From NCBI GenBank assembly GCA_036346255.1, contig CM070631.1:28628339-28692338 (forward strand): a DNA stretch of 64,000 nt. The letters are read 5' to 3'. Below, piece after piece: positions 46,701 to 57,798 of the stretch. This DNA comes from Ampelocalamus luodianensis (taxonomy: Eukaryota > Streptophyta > Magnoliopsida > Poales > Poaceae). How positions within the stretch are numbered: position 1 is the first letter of the stretch; each line of letters begins with the position of its first letter. The translations under genes and the position numbers were made by a program. The notes beneath the pieces are model-generated. The model did no database searches. It had not been told where the DNA came from and saw nothing but the letters and a program-made list of their open reading frames with translations.

Positions 46701-47155
46701 CTGCATGCTCGCGACGAAGAAGAGGCCGGCTCGGTCGGCTGCGCACGAGAGAAATGGGACCGAGCCAAGAGGGAAACGGGCTGGGCTTCGGCTGAGAAAC
46801 GAGCGGGCCGGATAGAAAAGAAGGATGGGCTGAGCCAACGGAAAAGGATCGGGCTGAAGAGAAGATTAGGCCCGAGACAAGATCTGAGATTTATAATAGT
46901 TTTTATTTTTAGAAAATAGCAGAAAATCCAAATAGCAAATGCACTTGGAAAAATTCTAGAAAATTCTAGAAAATATATCCAGGCACATAGAACCCAAATA
47001 AAATAATTTTTAGTATAGTTGATGTTGACATTAATCATGTTAGATTGTTTTTGAACTCTGAAAATCCATATTAAGCTTTTAACTTTAGCAGAAAAACCCA
47101 AATGGTTATTTTTCTTTTAAAACTTCAAAACAGACCAAATTTTTGGGATGTTACA
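43797..47155 (-). mobile_element. Solo LTR D, 3.36 kb, nested in LTR C
   Basis: Plus-strand ends TGTCGGGACCCGAAA and TTTTGGGATGTTACA are flanked by the exact 5-bp duplication ACCTC (43792-43796 and 47156-47160). It shares with LTR A the sequence after the end (GTGTATTTTGAACTAG, ATCAGTAGCTA) and the block CTATTCGAATAG/CTCTGCAGAGG near 44570-44605. A minus-strand CTATATAAAG box lies near 46535. It is solo, with no internal genes. Confidence 0.93.
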
Positions 47156-48030
47156 ACCTCCTAGGGTTAATCTCAGCCGTCGATGACCACCTCAGATTAG
47201 ATTTGAGCCGTAGGATCTTTCTTTGGAAAACCTTAAGTACCAGGACCTCTTTGGAGTTATCTTGGCCGTTAAAAGACCTCTCTGGGTTAGCTTGTACCGT
47301 TAGATCCTCCCTTTGTAAAGTCTTTAGTCGCAGGACCTCCCCTAGTGTTGATCCTAGCCGTTAAGACCTCCCTAGGCCACATCTTAGCCGTTAAGATCAC
47401 CTCTATGTTTCCGCAAAAGACCACTCTGGTCATTTTTCGAAAACCACCCCCCAGGACCTTTCTCGTGGTCCTCTTTGCAAAAGACCACCCTGGTCCTTGT
47501 AAAGAGAACCTCATGACCTCCCTCCGCTTAATCTGGACCGTACAGGACCTCCCTAGGGTGATCTGTGCCGTCCAGATCTATTTCCATTAAAACCTTGCCT
47601 TTGAGGACCTCCGAGTAAATCTAGGTCGTTCAAGACCTCCTCTGGTAGATCTTGATCGTCACAGACCTCCTCCTCGCGGAGATCTAAACCTTTAGGACCA
47701 CCCCGGGTAGATCTTGACCGTTTATGACCTCCTAGAGGAGATCTGAGCCGTTAAGATCTCCTTCTGTTAAATCTTTAACCTTAAGACCTCCTCGTAGAGC
47801 TCTGGACCGCCAAATCTAGATCTGACGGTCACGATCTCCGTTAGGTGCGAGGAGCTCGCGGTGTGTGCGCTGTTCATCAACTCGTCGGGGCCGTTAGATC
47901 CAATCTTAACGGCTTGGACCTCCCCAGTACGCGCCGTGCGGGTGCACTATGCCCCGTGTTCCGTAGCCGTGCGATGAAAGATCGACGGCCACAACCTACC
48001 CGTTTTCATCGGTTTCGCTTGGACCTCCCG
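47156..48030 (+). repeat. Degenerate CCGTT(A)...GACCTCC array within LTR C
   Basis: Units of about 25-50 bp repeat through the segment. Each joins AGATCT(G/T)(A/G)xCCGTT to (A)GGACCTCC or AAGACCTCC. More copies lie before the nested LTR D (43690-43796), so D landed inside the array. There is no convincing open frame. Confidence 0.75.
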
Positions 48031-50514
48031 AGAGCTCGGATTTTCTAAGTATTTTGTGATTCAAATTTCAAAAGTGCATAACTTTGTCATTCTAGCTCCT
48101 TTTTTAATGATTCAAATTGCATTAGCTATGTAATAGAATAAACTTTAATTCGAGAATGATTTAGGGCTCTGTTCTGTACTAGAAACTGGTATAAGTTGTG
48201 ATGGATGTTTAAATGAAATGAGGATGAGAAAATCACTTCAAAAATGTGTAGAATGCATAACTTTTTCTGTATAATTCCAAACTGAGCAAATTCAAACTTG
48301 TAAAATTCCTTTGTTAGTATGTTGTAACATGAAATAGGCTTTGCTCATGTTTATGTCTCTAAAAAGTGAAATATGCTAGTGTCATGACTTAGGAAAATCA
48401 TAACTATTTCATTTTAACTCCAAAATGTGCAAACTCAGTTTTGCTGTTCTTAGGATACCATGACCTACACACCATAAAAATTTCAGGACTTAGATCATTC
48501 TAGAAATTTTTGTCATGAACAGTACCAGTAATTAATTTAGTTGAATTAACAGGCTGAGAGAAATTGTTTTAGCCATAAATTTTTCATACTTAGTCCAAAT
48601 GACTTTATTCTTGTTTCTAAATTCATTTAAAATCATACCCTTACTGCTGTGTAAATTTCATGAGATTTGGATAACTTTTGCTTTTGGGTTTCTTTTGGTG
48701 TTATTCGCCCTTATTAGTTTTATCGCCTTTTTGCGTTAGGTTCTGAAGAAATTATTGATTACGTGAGTGATCCTCTGCAGCAAGAAAGTGATCTACAGCA
48801 AGGCAAGCAGTGTAACATCATTTGATCATATTGCTCCTATTACTTTTAAAGTCTAATATCTTGTTTGCAAAACCTAAGTATGCATGCTTCTTTGTGTCGA
48901 GATTTATTTTGTCGATTAGAGGTAGCTAATCCCATTGCATAGTTTCCCTGAAATTGTTCACCCCCGCCACTACCCCAGGTTATTATCCTCACTGGTGAAT
49001 TAGAGCCCGGTGGATGATTTATGGTCTTTTTATTGTCTTTACGATATGATACTTAGCAATGCTTAGTTACCGGTAGAATTGGGCGGTTATCGACTTAGTC
49101 GATAACCTTGATCACACAAACTTATTATGACTCTATGCTTCAGCCTTTGTGCTATGTTTATTTGTGAAAACTAAAAAAACGAAAATAAAATGATTTGGAC
49201 TTGGGCACAATGGTAAGATGGTGTACTTTTGGGTGTGACTGGAATGGTGCCTGGGTCATTAAGGACCGAGTTACTTGCGCCACCGTACTGAGCATTTTTG
49301 CGTGCTAACCATACTAGAGGGTATGGGACCTCTCTTGACTTAGTACTTTGGCGTGTGTTAGCTATGAGTCGCAGGTGGGCATGTGTGTATTGTGTTGTGG
49401 TAAAATGAGGTGGTTTTGTGTGGGAGCATTGTAGTTGTCCGTAAAGCTTTGCCCCGAGGGGTAGTTGTCTTTACGGCTTTACAATGTAAGCGTATGGGCT
49501 GCGGTCCATACGAGCGGCTCGTAGTTGATACACAATATTAGAAACGTCTCGTAGTACTTAGCCGTGCCGGCACACCAAAGGAAGTGTGCTTAATAGCTTG
49601 GCAAAAAGGCGGTCTAAAGTGTGGGTACATTGGTACACCCCTGCAGGGTTTGATCTATTCGAATAGCCTCGTCCTAGGTTATGGACACGCTCGGATACGC
49701 CCCGTAAGAACTAGACTACAACCCTTTAAATTAAAACTTGACATGGGTGGTGCAAATGGGTAATTCGTGCTATTGTTGTGATGGCTATTTGGTTAGTCAT
49801 CTCCAGGTTGTCTTTATGTTATTACATTATATTCTCGCTGTTATTTATGCAAAGAAAATTCAGATTGTCAAAATTGCCTTCAAACTATTACTTATTGCAA
49901 ATAAAACTTACTTTATGCTAAAAATTAACCTTGAGCATTCTCCTTTGATTAAAGCCTGCATGTAGTAGTAACTAGGTTTGTTATCCGTAAGTCTTGCGAG
50001 TACATTTTTGTACTCATTTGCTTTGCTTAATTGTTGCAGAGGAAGAAGGTTGATCCCCAAGCGATCGATTTTGGTGAGTTTTGCTGCGGTATGGACGACT
50101 AGCTTGGCGGCTCGGTCGGTTGCCTTGTGGGTTATGGCTAACCGGTCGACTTTTGGTTAAAGCCATCTTATGGCACCTTTTTGCTTCCGCTGTTATTGAT
50201 ACTTGATGTCTTTTGGCCGGTCGGCTCTTTTGTAATAACTTTATATTATGTATGTCTTTTGCTAGGAATGTTATATTGTGATGTATGGAATTGATGCATG
50301 ATTTTGTAACGGGGTGTGTATACTGCATTTCTGGGAAGTATACATATCTCGAGGCTTGGTTTATTTGATTTGTGGTGCTAGAGTCAATGGAAGACTAAGC
50401 ATTACAAGTCGAATAAATCGAGGTCTCACAATCCTAGTGCTCCATCTAAAAAAATGACGATGGAAGGAGTTAGTGAAAACCCAACTAGTCTTTTTCTCTC
50501 TCTACGCCTACCAT

Positions 50515-51202
50515 AAATATCACGCGGAAACACAAATTGAGTGTAAACTTCATGGAAATCATGTGTAAATTTTTTCAAATGTTCTCAAATAATTTGTAAA
50601 TATAGAGGAAGATACACTCTATGGTCATGTAAAGTTTCAATATCAAACTCGATCACATTTGGGAGATATGAAAAAGATAAAATATGTATGAAAAGGCTAT
50701 TCATGTAGAATTTGTCTTTTTTCAAATCTCTCAAATGTTACTGAGTTTGATATTGAAATTTTACATAGATATATAACACCACCTCCCCTATATCTATAAT
50801 TTTTTTTTGATAATTTGTGAAACTTTTACAAATGATTTCCACGGAGTTTGCATTCAATTTGAATTTTCACCTGATATTTGCCCCACGATGTGTCGTGCAT
50901 CTTCAACATGTACGTTTTGACCTACCGAGGACTATTTAGATAAGCAGGGAATATCAAACTCAATCACATTTGAAAGATTTGAAAAAAGGCAAATTTTATC
51001 TTTTTTCATATCTCCCAAATGTGATTGAGTTTGATATTGAAATTTTACATGACCACAGAATGTATCCTCCTCTATATCTACAAATTATTTCTGCGAAGTT
51101 TACATTCAATTTGAATTTTCACCTGATATTTGCCCCCACAATGTGTCGTGCATCTTCAACATGTAAGTTTTGACCTACCAAGGACTTATTTAGATAAGCA
51201 GG
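50515..51202. repeat. Complex foldback: inverted arms with a duplicated right half
   Basis: The left arm (50515-50690; CAATATCAAACTCGATCACA, GGGAGATATGAAAAA) is complementary to two right-arm copies (about 50706-50880 and 51000-51133; TTTTTTCATATCTCCC, TTTGATATTGAAATTTTACA). A second partial left arm lies at 50948-50998. After each right arm the same 70-bp tail follows (50881-50950 and about 51133-51202, with GTGTCGTGCATCTTCAACAT and TTAGATAAGCAGGGA). The order is left-right-tail-left-right-tail. No coding potential. Confidence 0.8.
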
Positions 51203-52263
51203 GAATTAATCTTTCTATCTATCTGGACGAATTAGGAACAGTTCATACCTATCCAAACAAACCATAAACAATTTATATTAGGAGGTGTCTAGGGTCATGT
51301 GAGTATGTTTTTTTAGAGGGTTCACACTGCTACTTTGTTGCTTCTCATAATTTTGCTGCCAGTATCGGACTGTACTAGTCCTGTGGAAATTAAATGCAAG
51401 GAATAATCCGGTGATAAAAAACAGTCATGAAGTCTAAACCTCCAGCCCAACCACACAAAAAGTACAACACATTATAAAATGATTTTTATCGTTCGATCGA
51501 AAAGCAAAGATCTAGATCAATCGCTACGATATCATTATCGAGTACTATTCACTCACTCACAAATCATCATGTGAATAGTGATCCTCTACATTACAGTCGA
51601 GGATCTGAATCCTACCATGTGGTATCGTAGCATGCCCGCGTCCCCAACCAAAAGACGCTATATTGTTTTATCCTCCTTATGCGTAGTAGTTTTCGAATCG
51701 AATCAGAGTTCGTGAGATACGATACGAGCGTGCACGATATCAAGAATAAAATAGATTAATCCTGCAGAGAAAACTAAATAACGGCACCGAAACAATCACG
51801 GCGAGAGAGAAAGATTTGATGAAGTCGATCGCAAATTTATAAAGCACAACCTCAAAATAGAACAAGGGATTGTCGCTCTCTCACAACCCTCTTGAACAAC
51901 GGCGGACCCAAGACCAAAATTTAGGGGGTGCTAATGGGACTTGCTCACCTGCTTGTGGCTTGCCGAATGCTGAGTTGTTGGCTAGTGGTAGCCTGTCGTG
52001 TAGCTAGCATGCCGCTTGCCTATCGAGTGCAACGCAACGCACTGCCCTGCACCCCTGCCCGTTTATCTTTTGATGTTGCCTGGCTGCCTCCTTGCCACAT
52101 GCACGTCTCACGTCCCCACCCTCTGCCGTGCTTCTCACTTGCCTCTGCGATGCCATCGCACGCCCACATGGGCTACTCGGCACGTCAACCGCTAGAAAAA
52201 ATACCAAGCAGTCGTTCAGCCACACGTCCACCAGCCCACCACCACGCTAGGGTTCTCCATTCG
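51203..52263. other. No gene recognised
   Basis: Mixed sequence with short open frames only. The GC-richer part 51940-52250 lies against LTR F and could be gene-derived, but nothing in it is recognisable. Confidence 0.4.
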
Positions 52264-52268
52264 CATAT

Positions 52269-52990
52269 TTGCGAGGATCTAATAATCCTTAATTAATTAT
52301 TTATCTGTAATTGTTGTTATAGATAGCAATATCTTCATTTTGTTCTTAAGTATACCACTTACTATTCATAAGGGAAGAGTTTAGTTGATTGGTCGTAAGT
52401 CTTTGTACGACTACCCCATGGTTGTAAGCCTTCCTACGACCATGAAACTTCATGGTCGTAAGCTTTATTACGATCAGGTCAAGCACGACCACCCTATAGT
52501 CGATAAAACCTATAGATATGTGAGCCTAATTGACTATACACTATGTTTAAATACACACAACAATCAGTATATGCTGTTATTCTCTGGGATAACTGCATGT
52601 ATTACGCCTCTGTCATTGACATAATTGCAAGGCAACGTGGGGTGCAGTTTCTCTGACAATAACTACCACCAACGTGCGCATTTCATCAAGTGTTGAGACG
52701 CCTCTTGGCGTGGAGTAGTTGCCACCCCTTTATGCGCTATATAAGGGCCAAAGTCAGTAGACATCAGGGAAGAGCAATCGAGATTAACAACAAGGAGTCA
52801 TTAAGTCTTAGTTTGAGTGATTTCTTCCAGATTGTAACAAGCATAGTGAATACAAGAACACACGAGTAGGGTTATTATTCTCCAGGAGAAAGCTTGAACC
52901 TGTCTAAATACCAGTGTCCCCTTGTGTGTGGATCTAACTCAAGGGAAGCCCCAAGCATTTATTCGTAAGGTCCATATTAGATCATCGACA
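52269..52990 (+). mobile_element. Solo LTR F, 722 bp, relative of LTR E
   Basis: Flanked by CATAT at 52264-52268 and 52991-52995. It begins TTGCGAGGATCTAATAATCC, where the first two bases would be TG in an intact copy, and ends CATCGACA. A CTATATAAGG box lies near 52738. Palindromic GGTCGTAAG...ACGACC words at 52390-52510 match those in LTR E. Confidence 0.8.
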
Positions 52991-53101
52991 CATATCCACA
53001 ATGAAAAGGGATTGGAGAATTGGCTACGGATTGGATTCGGTGGTGGGAAGAGAGAGCTAATGAGATAGATGAGCTTTGATGGGCTTGGTGTTGGACATAT
53101 G

Positions 53102-53157
53102 GACAATATTATAATTTCAGATTTTATTAGACAATATTATAATTCCAGATTTTATTA
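53102..53157. repeat. 28-bp tandem duplication, one mismatch
   Basis: The units 53102-53129 and 53130-53157 each read GACAATATTATAATT(T/C)CAG then ATTTTATTA. Confidence 0.9.
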
Positions 53158-53689
53158 TAAGGCAAAGATCACATAAAATTAGATATGCATAAAGCAATAC
53201 TAACAACAAGCAACGCATTGCACTTCTAAACATACATAATAATAGGATTATACCAGAATAGTTTGGTCGCACAATCAACTTACAGTCGGGCATGATGAAG
53301 AACAGGAAGCAGTGTAGACTCAAAACAGTGCAAAACGTAGATGAAGCAGCGCAACGAGCGGTCGCGCAGATGCGCTGCCCAGAAACCTTCTTGTCGCCCC
53401 GTGCAAGTGAACTCTGTGACTATGGTTCGGAGATACCCACATACCCTCCTTCTCAGTACACACAAATGGGAAGAGACGGCTTGGTTCGACAACACAACTC
53501 TCCAGCATGGTAGAGCAGAGAGGAAGAAGAAGAAAAAGAAAGTTAATTAATCGTTTCAGGTCTAGACATTTTCAGATCTTTTTAAGATCAAAACAATTAC
53601 TCTCTAGTAACTGCATAATAAAACACATATTAAACCACTGGTAGCTGCTAATTCAAAACCAATTAATGGTAATTAAGCAGTGTTTATCA

Positions 53690-53895
53690 GATCCTGATTA
53701 TACACTGGTCTACAGCTTCGACCACTGTATTTTGACCACACTGGTCTATGGATCCGACCACTATTTTTTGACCACTGTGTTTCGACCACTTTATTTCGAC
53801 CACAGTATTCCAACCACACTGCTTTATGGCTTTGACCACTTTATTTCGACCGCACTGGTCTATGGCTTCGACCACATTATTTTGACTACTTTAAA
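53690..53895. repeat. Minisatellite of (T)TCGACCACxxTATTT units
   Basis: About a dozen degenerate copies of a unit of about 17 bp containing CGACCAC or TGACCAC. Several are expanded with CTGGTCTA(T/C)GG(C/A)TTCGACCAC. The 84- and 62-codon open frames crossing it only reflect the repeat. Confidence 0.85.
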
Positions 53896-53989
53896 AGGAG
53901 AGAGAGAAATGCATGATTAGCAAAAGAAAGGTGGACTAAATTCACGACACGTTCACGGTCGCAAGTCACAAGTAACGTGATTACCATGC

Positions 53990-54080
53990 GAATATACGTG
54001 TGTGCGTGCATACGTGTGTGCGTGTGACTTTAGCTATAGCCACACGATTACCACGCGTGCGTGCGTGTGTGTGACTTTAG
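53990..54080. repeat. Alternating GT/GC (purine-pyrimidine) tract, duplicated
   Basis: CGTGTGTGCGTGCATACGTG-type sequence recurs after a duplicated GTGACTTTAGCTATA block, giving two similar halves (about 53985-54035 and 54045-54090). Confidence 0.75.
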
Positions 54081-54099
54081 CTATATTCCTCCTCATATC

Positions 54100-55720
54100 A
54101 CCCTATGTCATATGTCACATGTATCAATGGGTGGCAAGAACTCCACCTTATAAATTGCTTTTCCACCACTTGGTTAGGCAATATGAGACTAAACCATGTA
54201 TGATTTGGAATTTCGGGAATGAATGAACCTTTAAACTTATGTGCTCAATTCTAACACTTGGCCGATTGACCCAAGCGGCCAGCATGAAAACAACAAACTA
54301 CCAACGTATGGTTTGGCTTTGGTGTGGCTCACATAGCCCAAATCTCCTAGTCTTCTTCTTCTACCTCTGGAATCCAGATTCACTGACCAAAGCTTGATGC
54401 CATGCAACATGGCTGGGCTGAGGGTGCTAGGGGGTACCCACGAGTTGCTCGGCGGCACGGGGTGCATCAGCCCCGGTTGCCCCTGGGTCCTCCTCTGCTC
54501 TTGAACCTTTTAGGACTATCGAATCATTGTCATATATAAGAATCTAGTGCTAAAGAATAACCTAGCATCTAATTCTCTCGTATGAATATTGCTTTGAATA
54601 AGTTGGTATGTGTCTCGTGTCCTCTATTACCACCCCTCGTGGTTTTATACATCTTCTAGTTCTCCTACAAAAATAGTATAAATCCTAATATGATTAGAAT
54701 TCATATAGAAATTCTCGTAACACAACTCTCCGTAGGATTCAACAGTAGAGTCACGGCACGGCTGTCCAAGAACTGCTACATCACAGCTGCGTCTGCATCC
54801 TCCTGTTTTGACCTGTCACGGCATCCGCGCTCCAAATAACTGATCTAGCTCGAACCGTACAGCAAACGGCCGTCACTTCCCTGCGTAGAAATTCGATCCT
54901 TCATTTGGATCGCGAGCAAGTAAAGCGAGCTGCCGCGCTGATTAACTAATCTTTGTTGGGCTTCTGGTCTGATCGAGCTGTTCGTTCCTGCGACAGGTAT
55001 ATCTGACATTAGATCAGTAAAAAGAACGAGGCCTGCTTGCAACGCAGAAATACCACATTCATGACAGACAGAGCCTAAGATTCGACCTTTCTATCGCAGT
55101 AAGTCACTGCAAGAATATCCTGTGACCGAAACAGTCAACAGCTAAATCTGAAACCGAAGACAGTTCAGGGATCAAAAACCTGTCCCTTTTCCTCGGCACC
55201 ACGAGTTCTCGCGACAGCTGCCGCTGCTGGACCAGTGAAGCAGCTGCACTCGAAGGCGTCCATCAAACCGATCCAATCCTGCAAGAATACGAGCGTTTGG
55301 TTCCGAATTCATTCCAGACGATAGAACTAGTTTACCTTAATATCAAACCAGACGGCGACAGAATCAATCGGTTTCCGCAGTAATTCCTCCGTTAAATTAA
55401 GGCTGGGTGGGTTTCAGGCACGCCCGCGATCGAGAGCTCCTGAGTCCTACCGGCATGTGCACCGGGCCGAGCTGCCGCCTGCCTGCCCGGGCGTTTCAGG
55501 CGGATGCATCCGTTTGACCGCAACCTACCAAAACATATTCCTCACGCAACGATTTTAATTCCTCGAGCGGGTTTGCGATCGGGCAGTTCATCTCGTCAAA
55601 CCTCCATTTTTTTCCTCTCCTCTAATTAAAAGCGATCTCATGTTCAGGTCGTTTTCTACTACCTCACCTTTCCATTCCATGGTTCTATATAGCGTTTGTT
55701 ATGTTCTGTGCGGCTGTGCG
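54100..55720. other. Intergenic; no gene recognised
   Basis: Several short open frames occur. One on the minus strand at 54237-54467 has no domain I can recognise. The last few hundred bases are presumably the upstream region of the small gene at 55975. Confidence 0.45.
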
Positions 55721-55723
55721 GCC

Positions 55724-55735
55724 ATATATATATAA
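55724..55735 (+). promoter_or_regulatory. TATA box of the small basic protein gene
   Basis: ATATATATATAA stands about 30-40 bp before a plausible transcription start and 240 bp before the ATG. It is followed by a CT-rich leader with a clear intron. Placement is inferred. Confidence 0.5.
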
Positions 55736-55820
55736 CCACCACTGGTACAAACCTGCACTCTTATCTCAGTTCTCTGCCTTGGCTTCAGCTTCTGCAGCTG
55801 CTGCTCCTCTTCCTGCTTAG

Positions 55821-55945
55821 GTATCTCGATTCTGTTACCCATGTGTAGTATCACTGAACTCAAAGTTCTTGGTGATACAAGTTCAGCTAGCTCATCATGT
55901 ATACTTGTTTGCATGTAGTAGCAGTGAACTCAAGTTCTCTTGCAG
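55821..55945 (+). other. Probable 5' UTR intron of the small gene
   Basis: The donor TTAG|GTATCTCG and acceptor TCTTGCAG|GGAAT with a pyrimidine-rich lead-in are about 125 bp apart. Introns in this position often raise expression of plant genes. Splicing is not proven. Confidence 0.55.
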
Positions 55946-55974
55946 GGAATCAGTACTCTTATAGTCTGAAGAGG

Positions 55975-56208
55975 ATGGTGATGATGGGCCAGCTGGGGAG
56001 GTTCGTCGACGGGATCAAGTCGAAGCTGCGGGCCGGAGGCGGCAGGAAGAGGGGAGCGGAAAAGAAGGCGGCGTACGACAAGATGGACAAGACGGACAGC
56101 ATGAGGGTGGAGATCAAGAGCCGGCAGGCGCAGAAGCTGATCGCCAAGAACCTCGTCGCCGCCGACTCCGTCGGCCGCAGGAACAAGCGCTTCTTCCTCG
56201 CCTTCTGA
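55975..56208 (+). CDS. Small basic plant protein of unknown function (77 residues)
   Basis: The intact frame runs ATGGTGATGATGGGC to TGA. The protein starts MVMMGQLGRFVDGIKSKL. It then has a Gly/Lys/Arg patch (AGGGRKRGAEKK), a core YDKMDKTDSMRVEIKSRQAQ, LIAKNLVAADS, and ends RRNKRFFLAF. It is strongly basic, with no signal peptide or membrane segment. The core resembles short plant-specific proteins of unknown function with a YxKxxKxxSxRVEIxSRxAxxLI pattern; I do not know a function. The leader probably holds an intron at 55821-55945 (TTAG|GTATCT to TTGCAG|GGAAT), which removes an upstream frame. I chose ATG 55975 because it lies just after that acceptor. Alternatives are the in-frame ATGs at 55981 and 55984. 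It is the only intact gene in the right third of the window. Confidence 0.7.
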   Translation: MVMMGQLGRFVDGIKSKLRAGGGRKRGAEKKAAYDKMDKTDSMRVEIKSRQAQKLIAKNLVAADSVGRRNKRFFLAF

Positions 56209-57789
56209 TAAAAAATTCAGAAGAGCTGTTCTTGTAAACTTGTTTGTTGGCCAGGAGATAGTAGTACAAATTACGAAGTGATCGTGTACCTGAAGCTCTC
56301 TTCCGTCAGTGATCATCCATGAAATCGTATATGTATCTCATCATGACATAGCCATGTAGTACTACTGTACTTCCATAGTTTCATTTTTGATCTTTGCAAA
56401 CTGAGCTTTTCATCAACTTCTACTGATCTTTGGATTTCAAAAAAACACACACACTTGTGTTAATCTTTGCCATGCGCTCACCAGTACATGTGTCCGTACA
56501 AGTATGAGCTATACTTATTTCGTCAGTCTTACAGAATGGTTTCATCTGGTAAGCTGTCGCTTCCAAAACCAAACGGATCACTTGAACGACTTAATTAGTA
56601 GCGGTCGCGGAGAAGAAAAAACTCCTAAGAACACATGTGTCTTGCTTAAGTGAGAGCTTAGTTTTCTTGGCCTTTTACTTTTGGGCATTGTGTGAACTAA
56701 ATTGACCGCTAATTGCAGTTTGCTGTAGCCACAAAGCTGAAAAGTACAAGCAGCCAAGTACGGGCGCCTCTTGCTCTCCATCCTTCATTGACTTTGCTCA
56801 TGGTAATAAATTAGCCATGTCTGAATTTTTCTCATGTGGTTCATCCATCAGACCATCACCAGCCCCATGGCTTCCTTTTAAAAAATAAAAAAATGAAGGC
56901 TTATGTAAGCCATAAATAGGCAATGTATTGGCCACCTTATTCACTAATTATATAGACTTGAGGCCAAGTATTATACTACTAATGCTATAATTCAAGAGGA
57001 TTCGACTGCTATTTTTGTTACACCGACCACAGTACAGCGTGACATATCATACGGAATCGTACGATGAGTAAAGAAGTCGCATACCTGAAATGTTTTTGTC
57101 GTCCCGCGTTAGGTGACATGAGCGCATGACATGCATGCGCTAAAGAAAGATTATCTTTGCGTAATATACTCGGAATAATTTGGCCATGCATGGTGTTGTT
57201 TCGTCATCCAAATGACACTGAACGCACCATGGATTTTCCTAGGTGCAGCGTTCTTAATTCTGGAGGCCAAATTGGACATTGCTTATTTGGCAGGGACGGA
57301 GGATGGTTTCGGTCAACCTAGGTTGTGGTTCCCAGCATTTCAGAAAAAAAAATAACAGCATATAACAGTCCACAACCAACCTAATTTAGTTAGATCAGGT
57401 CCATCTAGAAACCTCATTGTTGCCGCTTGCTACTAGTTACGATACCACTCAGCGAGACAACGACTTCAATCGTGCGGCGGCAGGCGGCGACGAAGCACGA
57501 AAGCGGCAGACAAGGAGCTGGCCACCGGGCTTGCCGCGGCTGGGGCCGACGGCGACGACAGATGCGCAACCGATGCCCGGAGAGCCAAGTCTGTGCGTAG
57601 CCAGTAGTGAGTAGTATGCTTTTGAATCTTATTGATGTTGTCTTGTCTTGGTTGATTGACTTGATTTTTCCTACAATTTTGAGTCCTGCTGGTGGTAACT
57701 TGCTTTGATCTTTGCCCCCTCCCCCCAAGATTTTGCTGAAGCTTCGTCACTGTTCTTTGGAACCAGATCCCCTGGTCCCCTACCACTAG
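56209..57789. other. Intergenic; 3' flank of the small gene, no other gene seen
   Basis: Mostly AT-rich with short open frames. A GC-richer patch at 57470-57600 has open frames on both strands but no recognisable domain. No clear transposon ends were found. Confidence 0.45.
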
Positions 57790-57798
57790 CGAGAAAAG

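Larger units (their letters stand above)
42011..50430 (+). mobile_element. Very long solo LTR C (about 5 kb without the nested LTR)
   Basis: The ends TGTAACATCCCAAG and GAGGTCTCACA are flanked by ATTCT (42006-42010) and ATCCT (50431-50435), a 4/5 match. A CTATAAAAATT box lies near 42423, and the block GATCTATTCGAATAGCC lies near 49650. It starts next to the MULE target duplication. No coding region was found, so I call it a solo LTR. Its inner half is a degenerate CCGTT/GACCTCC array. The outer limits are less certain than for LTRs A, B and D. Confidence 0.65.

Noticed and set aside
53280..53550. Overlapping 60-75-codon frames on both strands
   Set aside because: No domain, no splice support, and mutually overlapping on opposite strands.
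54237..54467. 76-codon minus-strand frame with a compact C-terminal block
   Set aside because: It looks more protein-like than its neighbours, but I recognise no family and see no promoter or splice context.
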